A stretch of 64,000 nt of DNA from NCBI RefSeq assembly GCF_001905545.1, contig NZ_LIPD01000003.1, positions 345,147-409,146 on the forward strand, read 5' to 3'. Below, piece after piece: positions 1 through 7,888 of the stretch. The notes beneath the pieces are model-generated. The model had not been told where the DNA came from, searched no databases, and worked only from the letters and a program-made list of their open reading frames with translations. Source of the DNA: Streptomyces sp. CB02056 (lineage in GTDB: Bacteria; Actinomycetota; Actinomycetes; Streptomycetales; Streptomycetaceae). The position numbers and the translations under genes are program-made. Numbering within the stretch: the stretch's first letter is position 1; each line of letters begins with the position of its first letter.

Positions 1-84
1 CGCCACCGGCCGGCCCGGCAGGGGCAGGGAGCCGGCACCGCCGACGCCCTCCACCGGCAGCCCGACCAGCAGGGAAAGACCGCG

Positions 85-786
85 ATGACGACCGCCCACG
101 AGCTCCACGAGCTCCACGCGAAGGGCCTGCGCGAGCACCTCGCCCCCGCCCTGCGCGCCCTGGGCCTCACCGGGTGGCGCCGGACCTTCAGCCTGCCGGA
201 CGAGACCCACTGGCTGCTGCTCGGCCTGGTCGAGCGCCCCACCGCCGACCGGGTGCCCTTCACCTTCGACCTCAGCGTGGTCCGCCGCACCGACTGGACC
301 GTCGCCGACCTCCCCGGCCACCGGCCCGACCCGCGCACCCGGTACGGCTTCGAGACCTGGCGGGCCAGGATCGGCGAGGTGCTGCCGGTCGGCGAGGACG
401 TCTGGTGGGAGGTGCTGCCCGGGCCGCGCTGGCAGCTCCCGCTGGACGACGCCGTCGCCGCCGTCCGCCACTACGGCCTGCCCGAACTGCGGCGCCGGGC
501 CGAGGCGGACCGCGCTCCCACCGGCGAGACGTACCTCCTCCCCACCGAGCTGGAGACGGTCAACGCCGCGCTGGAGGCCGCCTCGGTGGCCCGGGTGCGG
601 CGCGCCGAGCTGGCCGACAAGGCCCTGCTGCTGACCGGCGCCTGGACCCGGGGCGACGGTGTCGCCCGGACCGTCCTGGCGGGTGCCGCGCGGGGCTTCC
701 TGTCCGCCGGGGACGAGCGCTTCCGCACCGTCCGCTGCCTGGACACCCTGGGCCGCGAGCTGTGGACCTTCCCCGCCGAGGACTAG
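85..786 (+). CDS. Hypothetical protein, DUF4304-like
   Basis: This 233-residue soluble protein has no signal peptide or membrane segment. Its N-terminal half, with a helix ending in ALGLTGWRRTF followed by alternating strands, resembles the DUF4304 layout (a 'G-F-x-x-x-x-x-T-F' core), but I could not confirm the family. The ATG is preceded by GGAAAG at a good distance. A reading frame open from base 2 ends in TGA at 86-88, so the start would form an ATGA overlap with an upstream gene truncated by the window edge; that upstream frame is Pro/Gly/Arg-rich and may be only the tail of a gene or chance. No function can be assigned. Confidence 0.75.
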   Translation: MTTAHELHELHAKGLREHLAPALRALGLTGWRRTFSLPDETHWLLLGLVERPTADRVPFTFDLSVVRRTDWTVADLPGHRPDPRTRYGFETWRARIGEVLPVGEDVWWEVLPGPRWQLPLDDAVAAVRHYGLPELRRRAEADRAPTGETYLLPTELETVNAALEAASVARVRRAELADKALLLTGAWTRGDGVARTVLAGAARGFLSAGDERFRTVRCLDTLGRELWTFPAED

Positions 787-959
787 GGCCGCCCGGGAGC
801 GGAAAGCCGCAGGTCGGAGGCGGTGTCACGGCGCTCACCATGACAACTGTCACGCGGATGACGCAACGGACGGCACTGCTCTGACGGAGGGTCGGACGGA
901 AAGACTGGAGGCACGACGCGGGCAGTGGCCCGCGGCCACCAGCCGGGGAGGAACCCACC

Positions 960-1703
960 GTGAGCCAGACCGTCAGTGCCGCCGCCGTCACCAGCACCGT
1001 CGCCTCCCCGGTCGCCGCCGCCACCGGCGCCGCCCACGCCAAGGCCCCCAACCCGCTGGTCTCCGGGCTCCGCCCGCTCGCCCTCGACGTGGTCGCCCCG
1101 CTGGCCGGCTACTACCTGCTGCACTCGGCCCTCGGCCTGAGCGAGTTCGCCGCGCTGGCCTGGAGCACGGCCTTCCCGGCCGCCCGGACCGTCCTCGGCC
1201 TGCTGTCCGAGCGCAGGCTCAACCTGTGGGCCTCCCTGATGCTGGCCGTCAACCTGGCGGGCCTGGCGCTGACCTTCGTCACCGGCGACGCCCGGATGAT
1301 GATCGCCAAGGACGGCGGGCTGAGCGGCACCGTGGCGGTGGCGATCCTGGTCTCCGCGCTGATCGGCCGGCCGGTGATGACCCCGATGCTGATGCCCTTC
1401 GTCACCAAGGGCCGACGGGAGCGCGCCGCCGCCTGGCAGCGCCTGGTCGAGGGCCGGGCGGCCGGGTCTCGGGCCTTCCACCGCCACGAGCGCCTGTTCT
1501 CGGCCATCTGGGGCACCGCGCTGCTGGCCGAGTGCGCGGCCCGGGTGGTCGGCGCCTTCACCCTGCCGGTGTCGACCATGGCCTGGCTGTCCACCGTCTT
1601 CCTGGTCGGCGCGATCGTGGGCGGTTCGATGCTCGGTCAGATCGCGGTCGAGCCGATGGAGCGGCTGGTCGGCGCCGAGGCCGAGGCCCCGACCGCCGCC
1701 TGA
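960..1703 (+). CDS. VC0807-family integral membrane protein
   Basis: The protein (247 aa) has about five to six hydrophobic segments, starting with the one near residues 40-58 (DVVAPLAGYYLLHSALGL). The pattern of a 'YYLLHSALGLSEFAALAWSTAFP' type core followed by an R-rich loop is typical of the VC0807-like membrane proteins of unknown function in actinobacteria. The GTG start is supported by a strong GGGGAGGAA ribosome binding site about eight bases upstream. It stands alone in orientation between a DUF4304-like gene and a phosphatase gene, with its own leader of about 170 bases. No transport substrate can be inferred. Confidence 0.8.
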   Translation: MSQTVSAAAVTSTVASPVAAATGAAHAKAPNPLVSGLRPLALDVVAPLAGYYLLHSALGLSEFAALAWSTAFPAARTVLGLLSERRLNLWASLMLAVNLAGLALTFVTGDARMMIAKDGGLSGTVAVAILVSALIGRPVMTPMLMPFVTKGRRERAAAWQRLVEGRAAGSRAFHRHERLFSAIWGTALLAECAARVVGAFTLPVSTMAWLSTVFLVGAIVGGSMLGQIAVEPMERLVGAEAEAPTAA

Positions 1704-1841
1704 GCGGGCGGCCACTCCTCCCGCCTCCTTCTCTGAACAGCCGGTTCCGAGGACTCGAACAGCGAGGAACCATCCGGATCTCCCGGGAGTCGTTCATAAC
1801 GAGGGGGTAACGGGACCCCCGACGAGGAAACGGGGAGCCCC

Positions 1842-2585
1842 ATGAACCGGACGACGCACGCGCCGAGCAGTACCGAGGACCGCACGCTCGTCTGGGACGG
1901 CTGCCTGAACGTCCGCGACCTGGGCGGACTGCCCACCGCCTCCGGCCGGCTCACCGCCCGGGGCGCGATAGTCCGGGCGGACAACCTGGACCGCCTCACC
2001 GCCGAGGGCTGGGACGCCCTCCTCGACCACGGCGTCCGTACCGTGGTCGACCTGCGCGACGCCGAGGAGTACAAGCCGCTCCTCCCGCTCCCCGACGACG
2101 TCGAGCTGATCCGCGTCCCGCTGGACGAGCTGGCCGGCCCCGCCTGGTGGGAGGCCCACGGACAGCTGGACGGCACCCCGCTCGCGCTCCGCCCGTACCT
2201 GGACCACTGCCCGCACGCCGCCGCCGCGCTGGTCTCCGCGATCGCCGGCGCCCGCCCCGGCGGCGTGGTCGTGCACTGCGGCGCCGGCCGTGACCGCACC
2301 GGCCTGGCCGCCCTGCTGCTGCTCGCCCTGGCCGGGGTCGACCGGGACGCGATCGCCGGGGACTACCTGCTGAGCGGCCCCAACATCCGCCCGCTGTACG
2401 GGATGCTGGGCCTGCCGGACCCGTTCCGCCGGATCGACGCGGCGCTCGCCGAGGCCGGGACCACCGCCGAGGCCGCGCTGGCGGCGGCGCTCGACGGGTT
2501 CGACCCGGACGGCTACCTGCTCGCGGCGGGTGTCGCGCCCGAGCGGATCGCCGCCGTCCGACGGCGACTGCTGCCGGACGCCTGA
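1842..2585 (+). CDS. Tyrosine-protein phosphatase (dual-specificity-like, Y_phosphatase3 type)
   Basis: The product removes phosphate from phosphotyrosine or phosphoinositide-like substrates. The signature loop HCGAGRDRTG carries the catalytic Cys146 and the phosphate-binding Arg152, matching C-x5-R. The N-terminal segment 'NVRDLGGL' followed by 'RADNLDRLTAEGWDALLDHGVRTVVDLR' is the hallmark of the bacterial family related to mycobacterial PtpB. No signal peptide is seen, so it is cytoplasmic or exported by a nonclassical route. Length 247 aa is normal. GGGGAG lies just upstream of the ATG. A GGAAC box at 1766-1770, 18 bases before GTCGTT, vaguely resembles an ECF promoter but is not convincing. 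Confidence 0.88.
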   Translation: MNRTTHAPSSTEDRTLVWDGCLNVRDLGGLPTASGRLTARGAIVRADNLDRLTAEGWDALLDHGVRTVVDLRDAEEYKPLLPLPDDVELIRVPLDELAGPAWWEAHGQLDGTPLALRPYLDHCPHAAAALVSAIAGARPGGVVVHCGAGRDRTGLAALLLLALAGVDRDAIAGDYLLSGPNIRPLYGMLGLPDPFRRIDAALAEAGTTAEAALAAALDGFDPDGYLLAAGVAPERIAAVRRRLLPDA

Positions 2586-2613
2586 GGACGCCGGAACACC
2601 ACCCGCGAATAGC

Positions 2614-2659
2614 GTCAACCGATGGTTGACGATCCCCGGATCGACAACCTACGGTTGAC
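2614..2659 (+). promoter_or_regulatory. Leaderless promoter covered by two GTCAACC/GGTTGAC palindromes
   Basis: Two inverted repeats lie side by side: GTCAACC-GAT-GGTTGAC at 2614-2630 and GACAACC-TAC-GGTTGAC at 2643-2659, with centres 29 bp apart. The first contains a -35 hexamer TTGACG (2626-2631) and the second a -10 hexamer TACGGT (2650-2655) with an 18-bp spacer. The predicted transcription start coincides with the ATG at 2663, so the message would be leaderless. A dimeric regulator on these sites would block both promoter boxes. The encoded HTH/ClpN protein is the obvious candidate for autoregulation, which is inference. Confidence 0.7.
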
Positions 2660-2662
2660 GGC

Positions 2663-3421
2663 ATGGAGAATCCCGTTGTTCCCAACAGCACTCCGCTGCG
2701 CCTCGACGACCTGATCGCCGCGATCAAGAAGGTCCACCCCGACGCGCTCGACCAGCTCTCCGACGCGGTCATCGCCGCCGACCACCTCGGCGACCTCGCC
2801 GACCACCTCATCGGCCACTTCGTCGACCAGGCCCGCCGCTCCGGCGCGTCCTGGACCGACATCGGCCGCAGCATGGGCGTCAGCAAGCAGGCCGCCCAGA
2901 AGCGCTTCGTCCCCAAGGACCCGGGCACCCCCAACGACCTCGACCCCAGCCAGGGCTTCAGCCGGTTCACCCCCCGGGCCCGCAAGGTCGTGGTGGCCTC
3001 ACAGGAGGAGGCCCGCAAGGCGGGCAACCCCGAGATCACCACGGAGCACCTGCTGCTCGGCCTGATCACCGAGCCCGAGGGCATCGGCGCGAAGGCGCTC
3101 GCCGCCCAGGGCGTCACCCCGGAGGCCCTGCGGGCGGTGGCCGGCGCCGCCCTGCCGGCCGCCGCCGCCGAACTGCCCGCGCTGATCCCGTTCGACGCCG
3201 AGAGCAAGAAGGCGCTGGAACTGACCTTCCGCGAGGCGCTCAAGCTCGGGCACAACTACGTCGGCACCGAGCACATCCTGCTCGCGCTGCTGGAGCAGGA
3301 GAACGGCCAGGGCGTGCTGGCCGGGCTGAAGGTCGACAAGTCGGAGGCGGAGACCTTCGTCGCGGAGGCGATCGCCGCCGTCATCGCCGCCCGGAACACG
3401 GAGTCCGATCCTCAGCAGTGA
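2663..3421 (+). CDS. HTH protein with Clp N-terminal (ClpN) domain, probable autoregulator
   Basis: The 252-residue protein has two parts. Residues about 1-85 carry a helix-turn-helix (SWTDIGRSMGVSKQAAQKRF, near residue 62-81) and residues about 102-240 are a Clp_N double repeat, seen in FTPRARKVVVASQEEA and ITTEHLLLGLITEPEG, then again in the second half as GTEHILLALLEQE. ClpN domains in ClpA/C bind substrates or adaptors, but no AAA+ ATPase part is present, so this is not an unfoldase. No Shine-Dalgarno precedes the ATG; the promoter position suggests a leaderless transcript. The double palindrome directly upstream suggests it represses itself and may sense proteolytic stress; the sensing role is inference. 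Confidence 0.85.
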   Translation: MENPVVPNSTPLRLDDLIAAIKKVHPDALDQLSDAVIAADHLGDLADHLIGHFVDQARRSGASWTDIGRSMGVSKQAAQKRFVPKDPGTPNDLDPSQGFSRFTPRARKVVVASQEEARKAGNPEITTEHLLLGLITEPEGIGAKALAAQGVTPEALRAVAGAALPAAAAELPALIPFDAESKKALELTFREALKLGHNYVGTEHILLALLEQENGQGVLAGLKVDKSEAETFVAEAIAAVIAARNTESDPQQ

Positions 3422-3430
3422 GCCGCCGGA

Positions 3431-3467
3431 GCCCTGCGTCGGACGGAACTCCCGTCCGGCGCAGGGC
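3431..3467. terminator. Strong hairpin between convergent genes
   Basis: A 16-base-pair stem (GCCCTGCG...CGCAGGGC, one G-T wobble) with a five-base loop lies between the ClpN gene and the leftward NUDIX gene. There is no T-run, as is usual in streptomycetes. It probably ends transcription from both sides. It is followed by imperfect GAACCCGG-containing repeats up to about 3530. Confidence 0.65.
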
Positions 3468-3535
3468 ACTTCCGCCCAGAACCCGGCTCGGACCCCGGCG
3501 CAGAACCCGGCGCGGAACCCGGGTCGGCAGTCGGT

Positions 3536-4027
3536 TCAGAAGCCGGAGACGTGGGTGGTGACGATACGGACCCGACCGTCGGCCGCCGCCTCCAGCGCCG
3601 CCCGCAGCCGGGCCGAACGGGCCGGGCCGAGCAGGTCCAGCGCCTCCTCGACGGCGGCCCAGCGGTAGTCGTCCAGCTCACCGGCCGGGACGGTCACGGG
3701 GGTGCCGTCCGGGACGGTGCCGAAGTCGAACATGAAGTGCTGCGCGGGGTGGTCGAGTTCGGCCGAGGCGTGGGTCCAGGAGATGGCCAGCAGGTCGCCC
3801 GCCGCCTGGACGATCCCGGTCTCCTCCTCCAGCTCCCGCACGGCGCACTCGACCGGGCCCTCGCCGAGGTCGATCGTGCCGCCCGGGAACTGCCAGTGCT
3901 CGCGGTACCCGGCCTTCACGATCAGGATCCGGCCGGACTCGTCCCGCAGCAGGCAGCCCGCCGCCGCGTAGATCCGGGGCAGGGACGCCAGCCATTCCTC
4001 ACGGGACTTCAAGGGCTCAGCCGTCAC
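3536..4027 (-). CDS. NUDIX hydrolase
   Basis: The protein hydrolyses nucleoside diphosphates linked to some moiety X. A complete Nudix box is visible around residues 44-67: GG-T-I-D-L-G-E-G, then RELEEETGI, giving the pattern G-x5-E-x7-R-E-x2-E-E-x-G-I with the metal-binding glutamates. The open frame extends further upstream, but GTG at 4027 is preceded by AGGAGAAG six bases away, and the conserved sequence begins right after it (TAEPLKSREEWLASLPRIYAAAG). This gives 163 aa, the normal size for the family. The substrate cannot be told from sequence. Confidence 0.85.
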   Translation of the reverse strand: MTAEPLKSREEWLASLPRIYAAAGCLLRDESGRILIVKAGYREHWQFPGGTIDLGEGPVECAVRELEEETGIVQAAGDLLAISWTHASAELDHPAQHFMFDFGTVPDGTPVTVPAGELDDYRWAAVEEALDLLGPARSARLRAALEAAADGRVRIVTTHVSGF

Positions 4028-4145
4028 GGTGCTTCTCCTGGGGCAGGGCGGTTCGGTCGTCCCACTCTGCCACCGGACACGGGACCCGAGCGGCGGATTC
4101 GCCCCCGGACCGATGAGTCGGCGGCGCCGCGGCGGTCCAACCCGC

Positions 4146-4547
4146 ATGAGGACCACACCGTACGACGCCGTACTGACCTGTGACCTGGGCGCGCTGACCG
4201 CCCCCGACCTCGCCCTCGTCGACGCCCTCGCCCGGCTCCGGCTGGCCGCCGCCCGGCACCGGGTGGGCGTGGTGCTGCTGAACGCGAGCGGCCCGCTGCG
4301 GGAGCTGCTCGTGTTCAGCGGGCTCGCGGCGCTGTTCCCGGGGCCGGACGGTCCGCTGGCCGACGACCCGCTGAACGGCACCCCGATCGACGACAACCCG
4401 ATGGCCGACGACCCGCTGGGCGACGACCCGCTGGACGACGCGGCCCTGGTGGAGCTACTCGGCCGCCAGCCGGGGCGGGAGGCCGAAGAGCGGGAAGAGC
4501 GCCCCGGTGTCCAGGAAGTTGGTGACCCCGGTGATCCGGCCCCCTGA
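4146..4547 (+). CDS. STAS-domain protein with tail overlapping the convergent sigma gene
   Basis: Residues about 1-62 fit a STAS domain: a short strand (DAVLTCDLGALTAPDLALVDALARL) followed by a helix and GVVLLNASGPLRELLVFSGL. STAS proteins usually act as anti-anti-sigma factors or sensors, but the usual D-S-S/T phosphorylation site is not evident, as it is not in many lone actinobacterial members. A low-complexity region rich in DDPL repeats follows (residues about 70-98). The last 31 codons lie opposite the 3' end of the ECF sigma gene, a 93-bp tail-to-tail overlap. From memory, related proteins in streptomycetes carry similar antisense-coded tails. Start chosen at ATG 4146, where similarity begins. 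Confidence 0.7.
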   Translation: MRTTPYDAVLTCDLGALTAPDLALVDALARLRLAAARHRVGVVLLNASGPLRELLVFSGLAALFPGPDGPLADDPLNGTPIDDNPMADDPLGDDPLDDAALVELLGRQPGREAEEREERPGVQEVGDPGDPAP

Positions 4548-5432
4548 CACCTCCAGCGTGATCAGCGACCACGGTTCGTACCCACCCGCCGGGCTCGGCC
4601 GGTACTGGCCGAAGGCCCGGGCGCCGTTGGCCGTCACCGGGAGCAGCCGGGAACCGCGGCAGCCGTGCCCGGGGCCCAGCATCCAGTCGCGGATCTCCTC
4701 CTGCCCGCGCAGCCACATCGAGAACGGCGGCATGTTGAGCGTGACGTCCTCGTGCAGCAGCGCGGCGAGGCCGTCCATGTCGTACGCCTCGAAGGCGCGG
4801 ACGTAGCGGTCCAGCAGCGCGCGGTGGTCCTCGTCCAGCGCGGGGGCCGGCCGGACCGCCGGGGCGTCGGTGGCGAGCACCGCCCGGGCGCGCTGGAGCG
4901 CGCTATTGACCGAGGCCACCGTGACGCCGAGCAGTTCGGCCACCTCGGCGGCCTTCCAGCCGAGCACCTCGCGCAGGATCAGCACCGCCCGCTGCCGGGG
5001 CGCGAGCCGCTGGAGCACGGCGACGAAGGCCAGCTTCACCGACTCCCGCTGGGCGGCCACCTCGGCCGGATCCCCCGTCTCGGGCAGCACCCGGCCGTCC
5101 GGCGCCGGACCGATCCACGTCACCTCGGGCAGCTGGGTGCCGTGCGCGGCGGCCACCGTGACCGGGCCGGCCAGGTCCATCGGCCGGGCCCGGCCGTTGC
5201 GGCCGTTCAGCGCGTCCAGGCAGACGTTGGTGGCTATTCGGTACAGCCAGGAGCGCAGCGCGGCCCGCCCCTCGAAGCCCCGGTGCCCGCGCCAGGCGCG
5301 GACCATGGTCTCCTGCACCGCGTCCTCGGCCTCGAAGACCGAGCCGAGCATGCGGTAGCAGTAGCCGGTCAGCTCGGTGCGGTACCGCTCCAGTTGGAGC
5401 TCGACCGGCTCCTCCGTGATCACGTCGGCCAT
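4455..5432 (-). CDS. ECF sigma factor with C-terminal SnoaL/NTF2-like domain (SigG/SigX5-type)
   Basis: The 325-residue protein has sigma-70 region 2 (TELTGYCYRMLGSVFEAEDAVQETMVRAWR, near residues 19-48), region 4 (LAPRQRAVLILREVLGWKAAEVAELLGVTVASVNSALQRAR) and an extra C-terminal NTF2-like domain with YDMDGLAALLHEDVTLNMPPF. This architecture is that of the TIGR02960/ECF56-type sigma factors, in which the C-terminal domain is thought to replace a separate anti-sigma factor. The ATG at 5432 follows a G-rich stretch; the frame stays open upstream but loses similarity. It follows the serine hydrolase gene on the same strand after 122 bases. Its 3' end overlaps the opposite STAS gene. Confidence 0.9.
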   Translation of the reverse strand: MADVITEEPVELQLERYRTELTGYCYRMLGSVFEAEDAVQETMVRAWRGHRGFEGRAALRSWLYRIATNVCLDALNGRNGRARPMDLAGPVTVAAAHGTQLPEVTWIGPAPDGRVLPETGDPAEVAAQRESVKLAFVAVLQRLAPRQRAVLILREVLGWKAAEVAELLGVTVASVNSALQRARAVLATDAPAVRPAPALDEDHRALLDRYVRAFEAYDMDGLAALLHEDVTLNMPPFSMWLRGQEEIRDWMLGPGHGCRGSRLLPVTANGARAFGQYRPSPAGGYEPWSLITLEVSGGRITGVTNFLDTGALFPLFGLPPRLAAE

Positions 5433-5524
5433 CGTGCGCCCGCCCCCGTCGTCCTGCCGTGTGCCCTGGTGAACGCGACGAACGTAGCGCACACCACTGA
5501 CAGCGGCGCTCGCGACCGGGTTCG

Positions 5525-5549
5525 GCCGCTCCGGCCGCCCGGGAGCGGC
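5525..5549 (-). terminator. Hairpin after the serine hydrolase gene
   Basis: GCCGCTCC and GGAGCGGC pair over a nine-base loop just after the stop codon of the leftward serine hydrolase gene. No T-run follows. It may separate that gene from the sigma gene downstream. Confidence 0.4.
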
Positions 5550-5554
5550 GGGGC

Positions 5555-6832
5555 TCAGTGCTGCCCGTACGCCTGGCCGGAGCCGAAACCGGTGGTCACC
5601 AGCTTCCACAGGGTGGGGAACTCCTCGCCGGTGATGCCGGTCGGGTTGAGCCCGATGACCACGCTGCGGGAGAAGTCGCGGGTGGCGAAGACGCCGGTGG
5701 TGTAGCCGGGCCGGGAGCCGTTCTTGCCCCAGACCTCGGTGCCGTTCGGCAGGACGGTGCGCAGCAGGCCGGCCGTGCTGTAGCAGGCGTGCCCGGCGGT
5801 CGGGCCGATCTCGCAGTTCTTGTTGTGGTCGTTCAACAGCTCCGGGACGGCGAACACCTCGGCCTGCTGGGCGGGCCGCAGCAGCCGGCCGCGGTAGAGC
5901 GCCTCGAAGAACCGCTCCAGGTCCGCGGCGGAGGAGATCATGCCGCCCTCGGCCCACGGGTACGGGCTCTGCTCGGTGACGTCCACCCGGGCGGTGCTGC
6001 CGTCGGCGTTCCGGACGTCCACGTAGCCGGTGGCGTGCGGGCCGCGGATGGTCAGGTCGTCGGCGGCCGGGACGTAGGTGGCGTGCAGGCCGAGCGGGCC
6101 GGTGATGCGCCGCCGCACCTGGTCGGCGTAGTCGTCGCCGGTGACCTTCTCGATCACCAGCGCGGCGACGAAGTAGTTGTTGCCGTTGTACTGCTGGGCG
6201 GCGCCGGGCTCGAAGCTCCTCGGCTGGGTGAGCATGTCCGCCACCACCTGCTGCGGGCTGTAGGAGACCGCCTTGTGCGCGGCGAACCACGCCGTGCTGC
6301 CGTCCCCGGAAGTCATCCCGCCGCCCCCGGGCAGGCCGCTGGTGTGGTTGAGCAACTGCCGTACGGTGACCGGCGGGTAGCCGGCCGGCAGCAGTCCGGG
6401 CAGGTACTGCTGGACGGTGCCGTCCAGGTCGACCCTGCCCTCGCCGGCGAGCTGGAGCAGCACCGTCGCGGTGAACACCTTGGTGACGCTGCCGATCCGG
6501 AACCGGGCGTTCGCCGGCACGTCCTCCCCCGAGGTGCCGCGCCACCGGGCATCCTGGCCGCCGACCCGGACCAGCGCACCGGTGACGCCGGCGGGCAGCG
6601 AGTGGAGGGTCTCGGCGAGCGACTCCCGGTCCAGCGGGCCGGGTCGGGCCGTGGCGGAGGCGGTGGTGTCGACGGCACTCGAAGAGGTGGCCGGGGAGGT
6701 AGTCGGGGAGGCGGCCGCGGCCAGGGCCGGGGTCGCGGCGCCGATCGTGGCGACGCCGACGGTGGCGGCGGCGAGCAGCGCGCCGGTCGCCACGAGGACG
6801 GACCAACGACCGGTACGGGCAGGGCTGTTCAT
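5555..6832 (-). CDS. Secreted serine hydrolase of the beta-lactamase / DD-carboxypeptidase (R61-like) family
   Basis: The protein begins with a Sec signal peptide (hydrophobic stretch to about residue 38, ending ATPALA) and a Ser/Thr/Ala-rich linker. The catalytic SxxK tetrad is S115-V-T-K118. The second motif reads Y215-N-G where Y-x-N is usual, and the third motif is K370-N-G. It therefore keeps the nucleophile and general base but has a glycine in place of the Asn of the second motif. Members cleave D-amino acid peptides or esters outside the membrane. The ATG at 6832 has GGAGAG upstream; total 425 aa fits the family. It may be co-transcribed with the ECF sigma gene. Confidence 0.88.
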   Translation of the reverse strand: MNSPARTGRWSVLVATGALLAAATVGVATIGAATPALAAAASPTTSPATSSSAVDTTASATARPGPLDRESLAETLHSLPAGVTGALVRVGGQDARWRGTSGEDVPANARFRIGSVTKVFTATVLLQLAGEGRVDLDGTVQQYLPGLLPAGYPPVTVRQLLNHTSGLPGGGGMTSGDGSTAWFAAHKAVSYSPQQVVADMLTQPRSFEPGAAQQYNGNNYFVAALVIEKVTGDDYADQVRRRITGPLGLHATYVPAADDLTIRGPHATGYVDVRNADGSTARVDVTEQSPYPWAEGGMISSAADLERFFEALYRGRLLRPAQQAEVFAVPELLNDHNKNCEIGPTAGHACYSTAGLLRTVLPNGTEVWGKNGSRPGYTTGVFATRDFSRSVVIGLNPTGITGEEFPTLWKLVTTGFGSGQAYGQH

Positions 6833-6991
6833 GGGGAGTCTCTCCAACGGCGGCTCGCCCGGCGGGTATCGGGCCGCCCTGGTCGGCGGCCCGCCCGGCC
6901 GACGGCGGCTCGGGCACTCGGACAGGAGAGAGTCTTCGGGACGGCCTCGGGCCGCGACATCCGGGAACGGCCCCGAACCTTCCCCGAGCGC

Positions 6992-7014
6992 ATCCCTGAC
7001 CACGCGTCAGGGAT
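6992..7014 (-). promoter_or_regulatory. Candidate operator, inverted repeat ATCCCTGA-N7-TCAGGGAT
   Basis: Perfect eight-base arms separated by seven bases lie about 160 bases upstream of the serine hydrolase start, in a 288-base gap between two leftward genes. A TTGATC hexamer overlaps the outer arm on the minus strand. It could be an operator or the terminator of the small gene at 7121-7393; there is no T-run. Confidence 0.35.
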
Positions 7015-7120
7015 CAAGGGATCGCGGGTCGGGGTCGGGCGTCGGGGGCGGGCGTCGGGGGATCACGCGGCGGGGGCGGGCGGCCGCGATCCGGCCACCC
7101 GCCCCCGCGCGCGTCGCGGC

Positions 7121-7393
7121 TCAGTGGGCGGAGTGCTTCTCCGCGCCACGGTGCCGGTGCCCCTTGAGCTCGGCGTGCATCGCCGGGGCCGCGTGCGCCG
7201 TCGCGCCTGCCGCGTCCCGGCCGCCGTGCCGGAAGGCCTCACCGACGCCGTACCCGGCGGCGGCGTAGGACATCGAGCCGGCGCTGGGCTCCGGCGCGAG
7301 CCGAGTGGGCGGGCTCGCCATGCCCCGGCGCTCCAGCAGGTCCTGGGTGCCCTGGCGGAGCTTGGCGGTGCTGCCGGGCGTTCGCTTGGTCAT
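7121..7393 (-). CDS. Small hypothetical protein
   Basis: This 90-residue basic protein has no recognised domain. It contains a Gly/Ala/Tyr-rich middle (SYAAAGYGVGEAFRHGG) and a His-rich, Lys-rich C-terminus (KGHRHRGAEKHSAH), which might bind metal. A strong AAGGGAGG ribosome binding site precedes the ATG, which is the main support for it being real. It is probably cytoplasmic. Its neighbours give no functional hint. Confidence 0.65.
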   Translation of the reverse strand: MTKRTPGSTAKLRQGTQDLLERRGMASPPTRLAPEPSAGSMSYAAAGYGVGEAFRHGGRDAAGATAHAAPAMHAELKGHRHRGAEKHSAH

Positions 7394-7518
7394 CGTCGGC
7401 CTCCCTTCGTCGGCCTCCGGGCCGGACGGATGCCGGCCGGAGGGGCCGCACGGGCGTTATGTCCGGATTTTATCCGGGTTGCGGGCCCGTGCCACCGCGG
7501 AGAAGCCGACCTGCCGCT

Positions 7519-7572
7519 ACGGGGGCAGGGGTGGGCGCCGTACGCACGGGGGCAGGTGGAGGCGCCGTACGG
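7519..7572. repeat. 27-bp tandem duplication
   Basis: Two 27-base copies beginning ACGGGGGCAGG and ending GCGCCGTACG lie directly downstream of the UBP zinc-finger gene stop. They differ at a few positions. Each contains the palindrome GGCGCC. Function unknown. Confidence 0.6.
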
Positions 7573-7583
7573 GGCCGGCCGCC

Positions 7584-7850
7584 TCAGCCCATGACCTCGT
7601 GGACGAAGCACCAGCGCCAGTCCTCCCCCGGCTCGTACGAGCGGATCACCGGGTGGGAGGAGTTGTGGAAGTGCGCGGTCGCGTGCCGCTGCGGCGAGAA
7701 GTCGCAGCAGCCGATGTGACCGCAGTCCAGGCAGATCCGCAGGTGCACCCAGTCCCGGCGGCCCTGCGCCAGGCAGTCGGCGCAACCGTCGGCGGGCGGC
7801 CGGGGCTCGATGTCCTGAGGAGCCAGAGCGAGGTCTTCGCAGGCGCTCAT
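7584..7850 (-). CDS. UBP-type zinc-finger protein
   Basis: The 88-residue protein is a lone ZnF-UBP domain. It shows the spacing of zinc ligands C-x2-C (DGCADCLAQG), C-x2-C (RICLDCGHIGCCD) and the following histidines (RHATAHFHNSSHPV), ending in the conserved W-C-F-V-H-E. In eukaryotes this fold binds the free C-terminal Gly-Gly of ubiquitin; in actinobacteria, stand-alone copies are common and their ligand is unknown. The ATG at 7850 gives the typical length, though the ribosome binding site is weak. It lies 38 bases downstream of the XRE regulator gene on the same strand, so the two may be co-transcribed. Confidence 0.85.
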   Translation of the reverse strand: MSACEDLALAPQDIEPRPPADGCADCLAQGRRDWVHLRICLDCGHIGCCDFSPQRHATAHFHNSSHPVIRSYEPGEDWRWCFVHEVMG

Positions 7851-7888
7851 GACTGAAAGGCTATGCCGCCCCGGCGCGGATCGCCCGC

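Noticed and set aside
840..884. 14-codon frame (MTTVTRMTQRTALL) upstream of the VC0807-type gene, and the TGACA-AC-TGTCA repeat inside it
   Set aside because: No ribosome binding site at the proper distance and no regulatory residues; the short repeat alone is too weak to call an operator.
1766..1794. ECF-type promoter GGAAC-N18-GTCGTT before the phosphatase gene
   Set aside because: Spacing does not match the usual GGAACC-N15/16-CGTT, and no linked sigma gene points to it.
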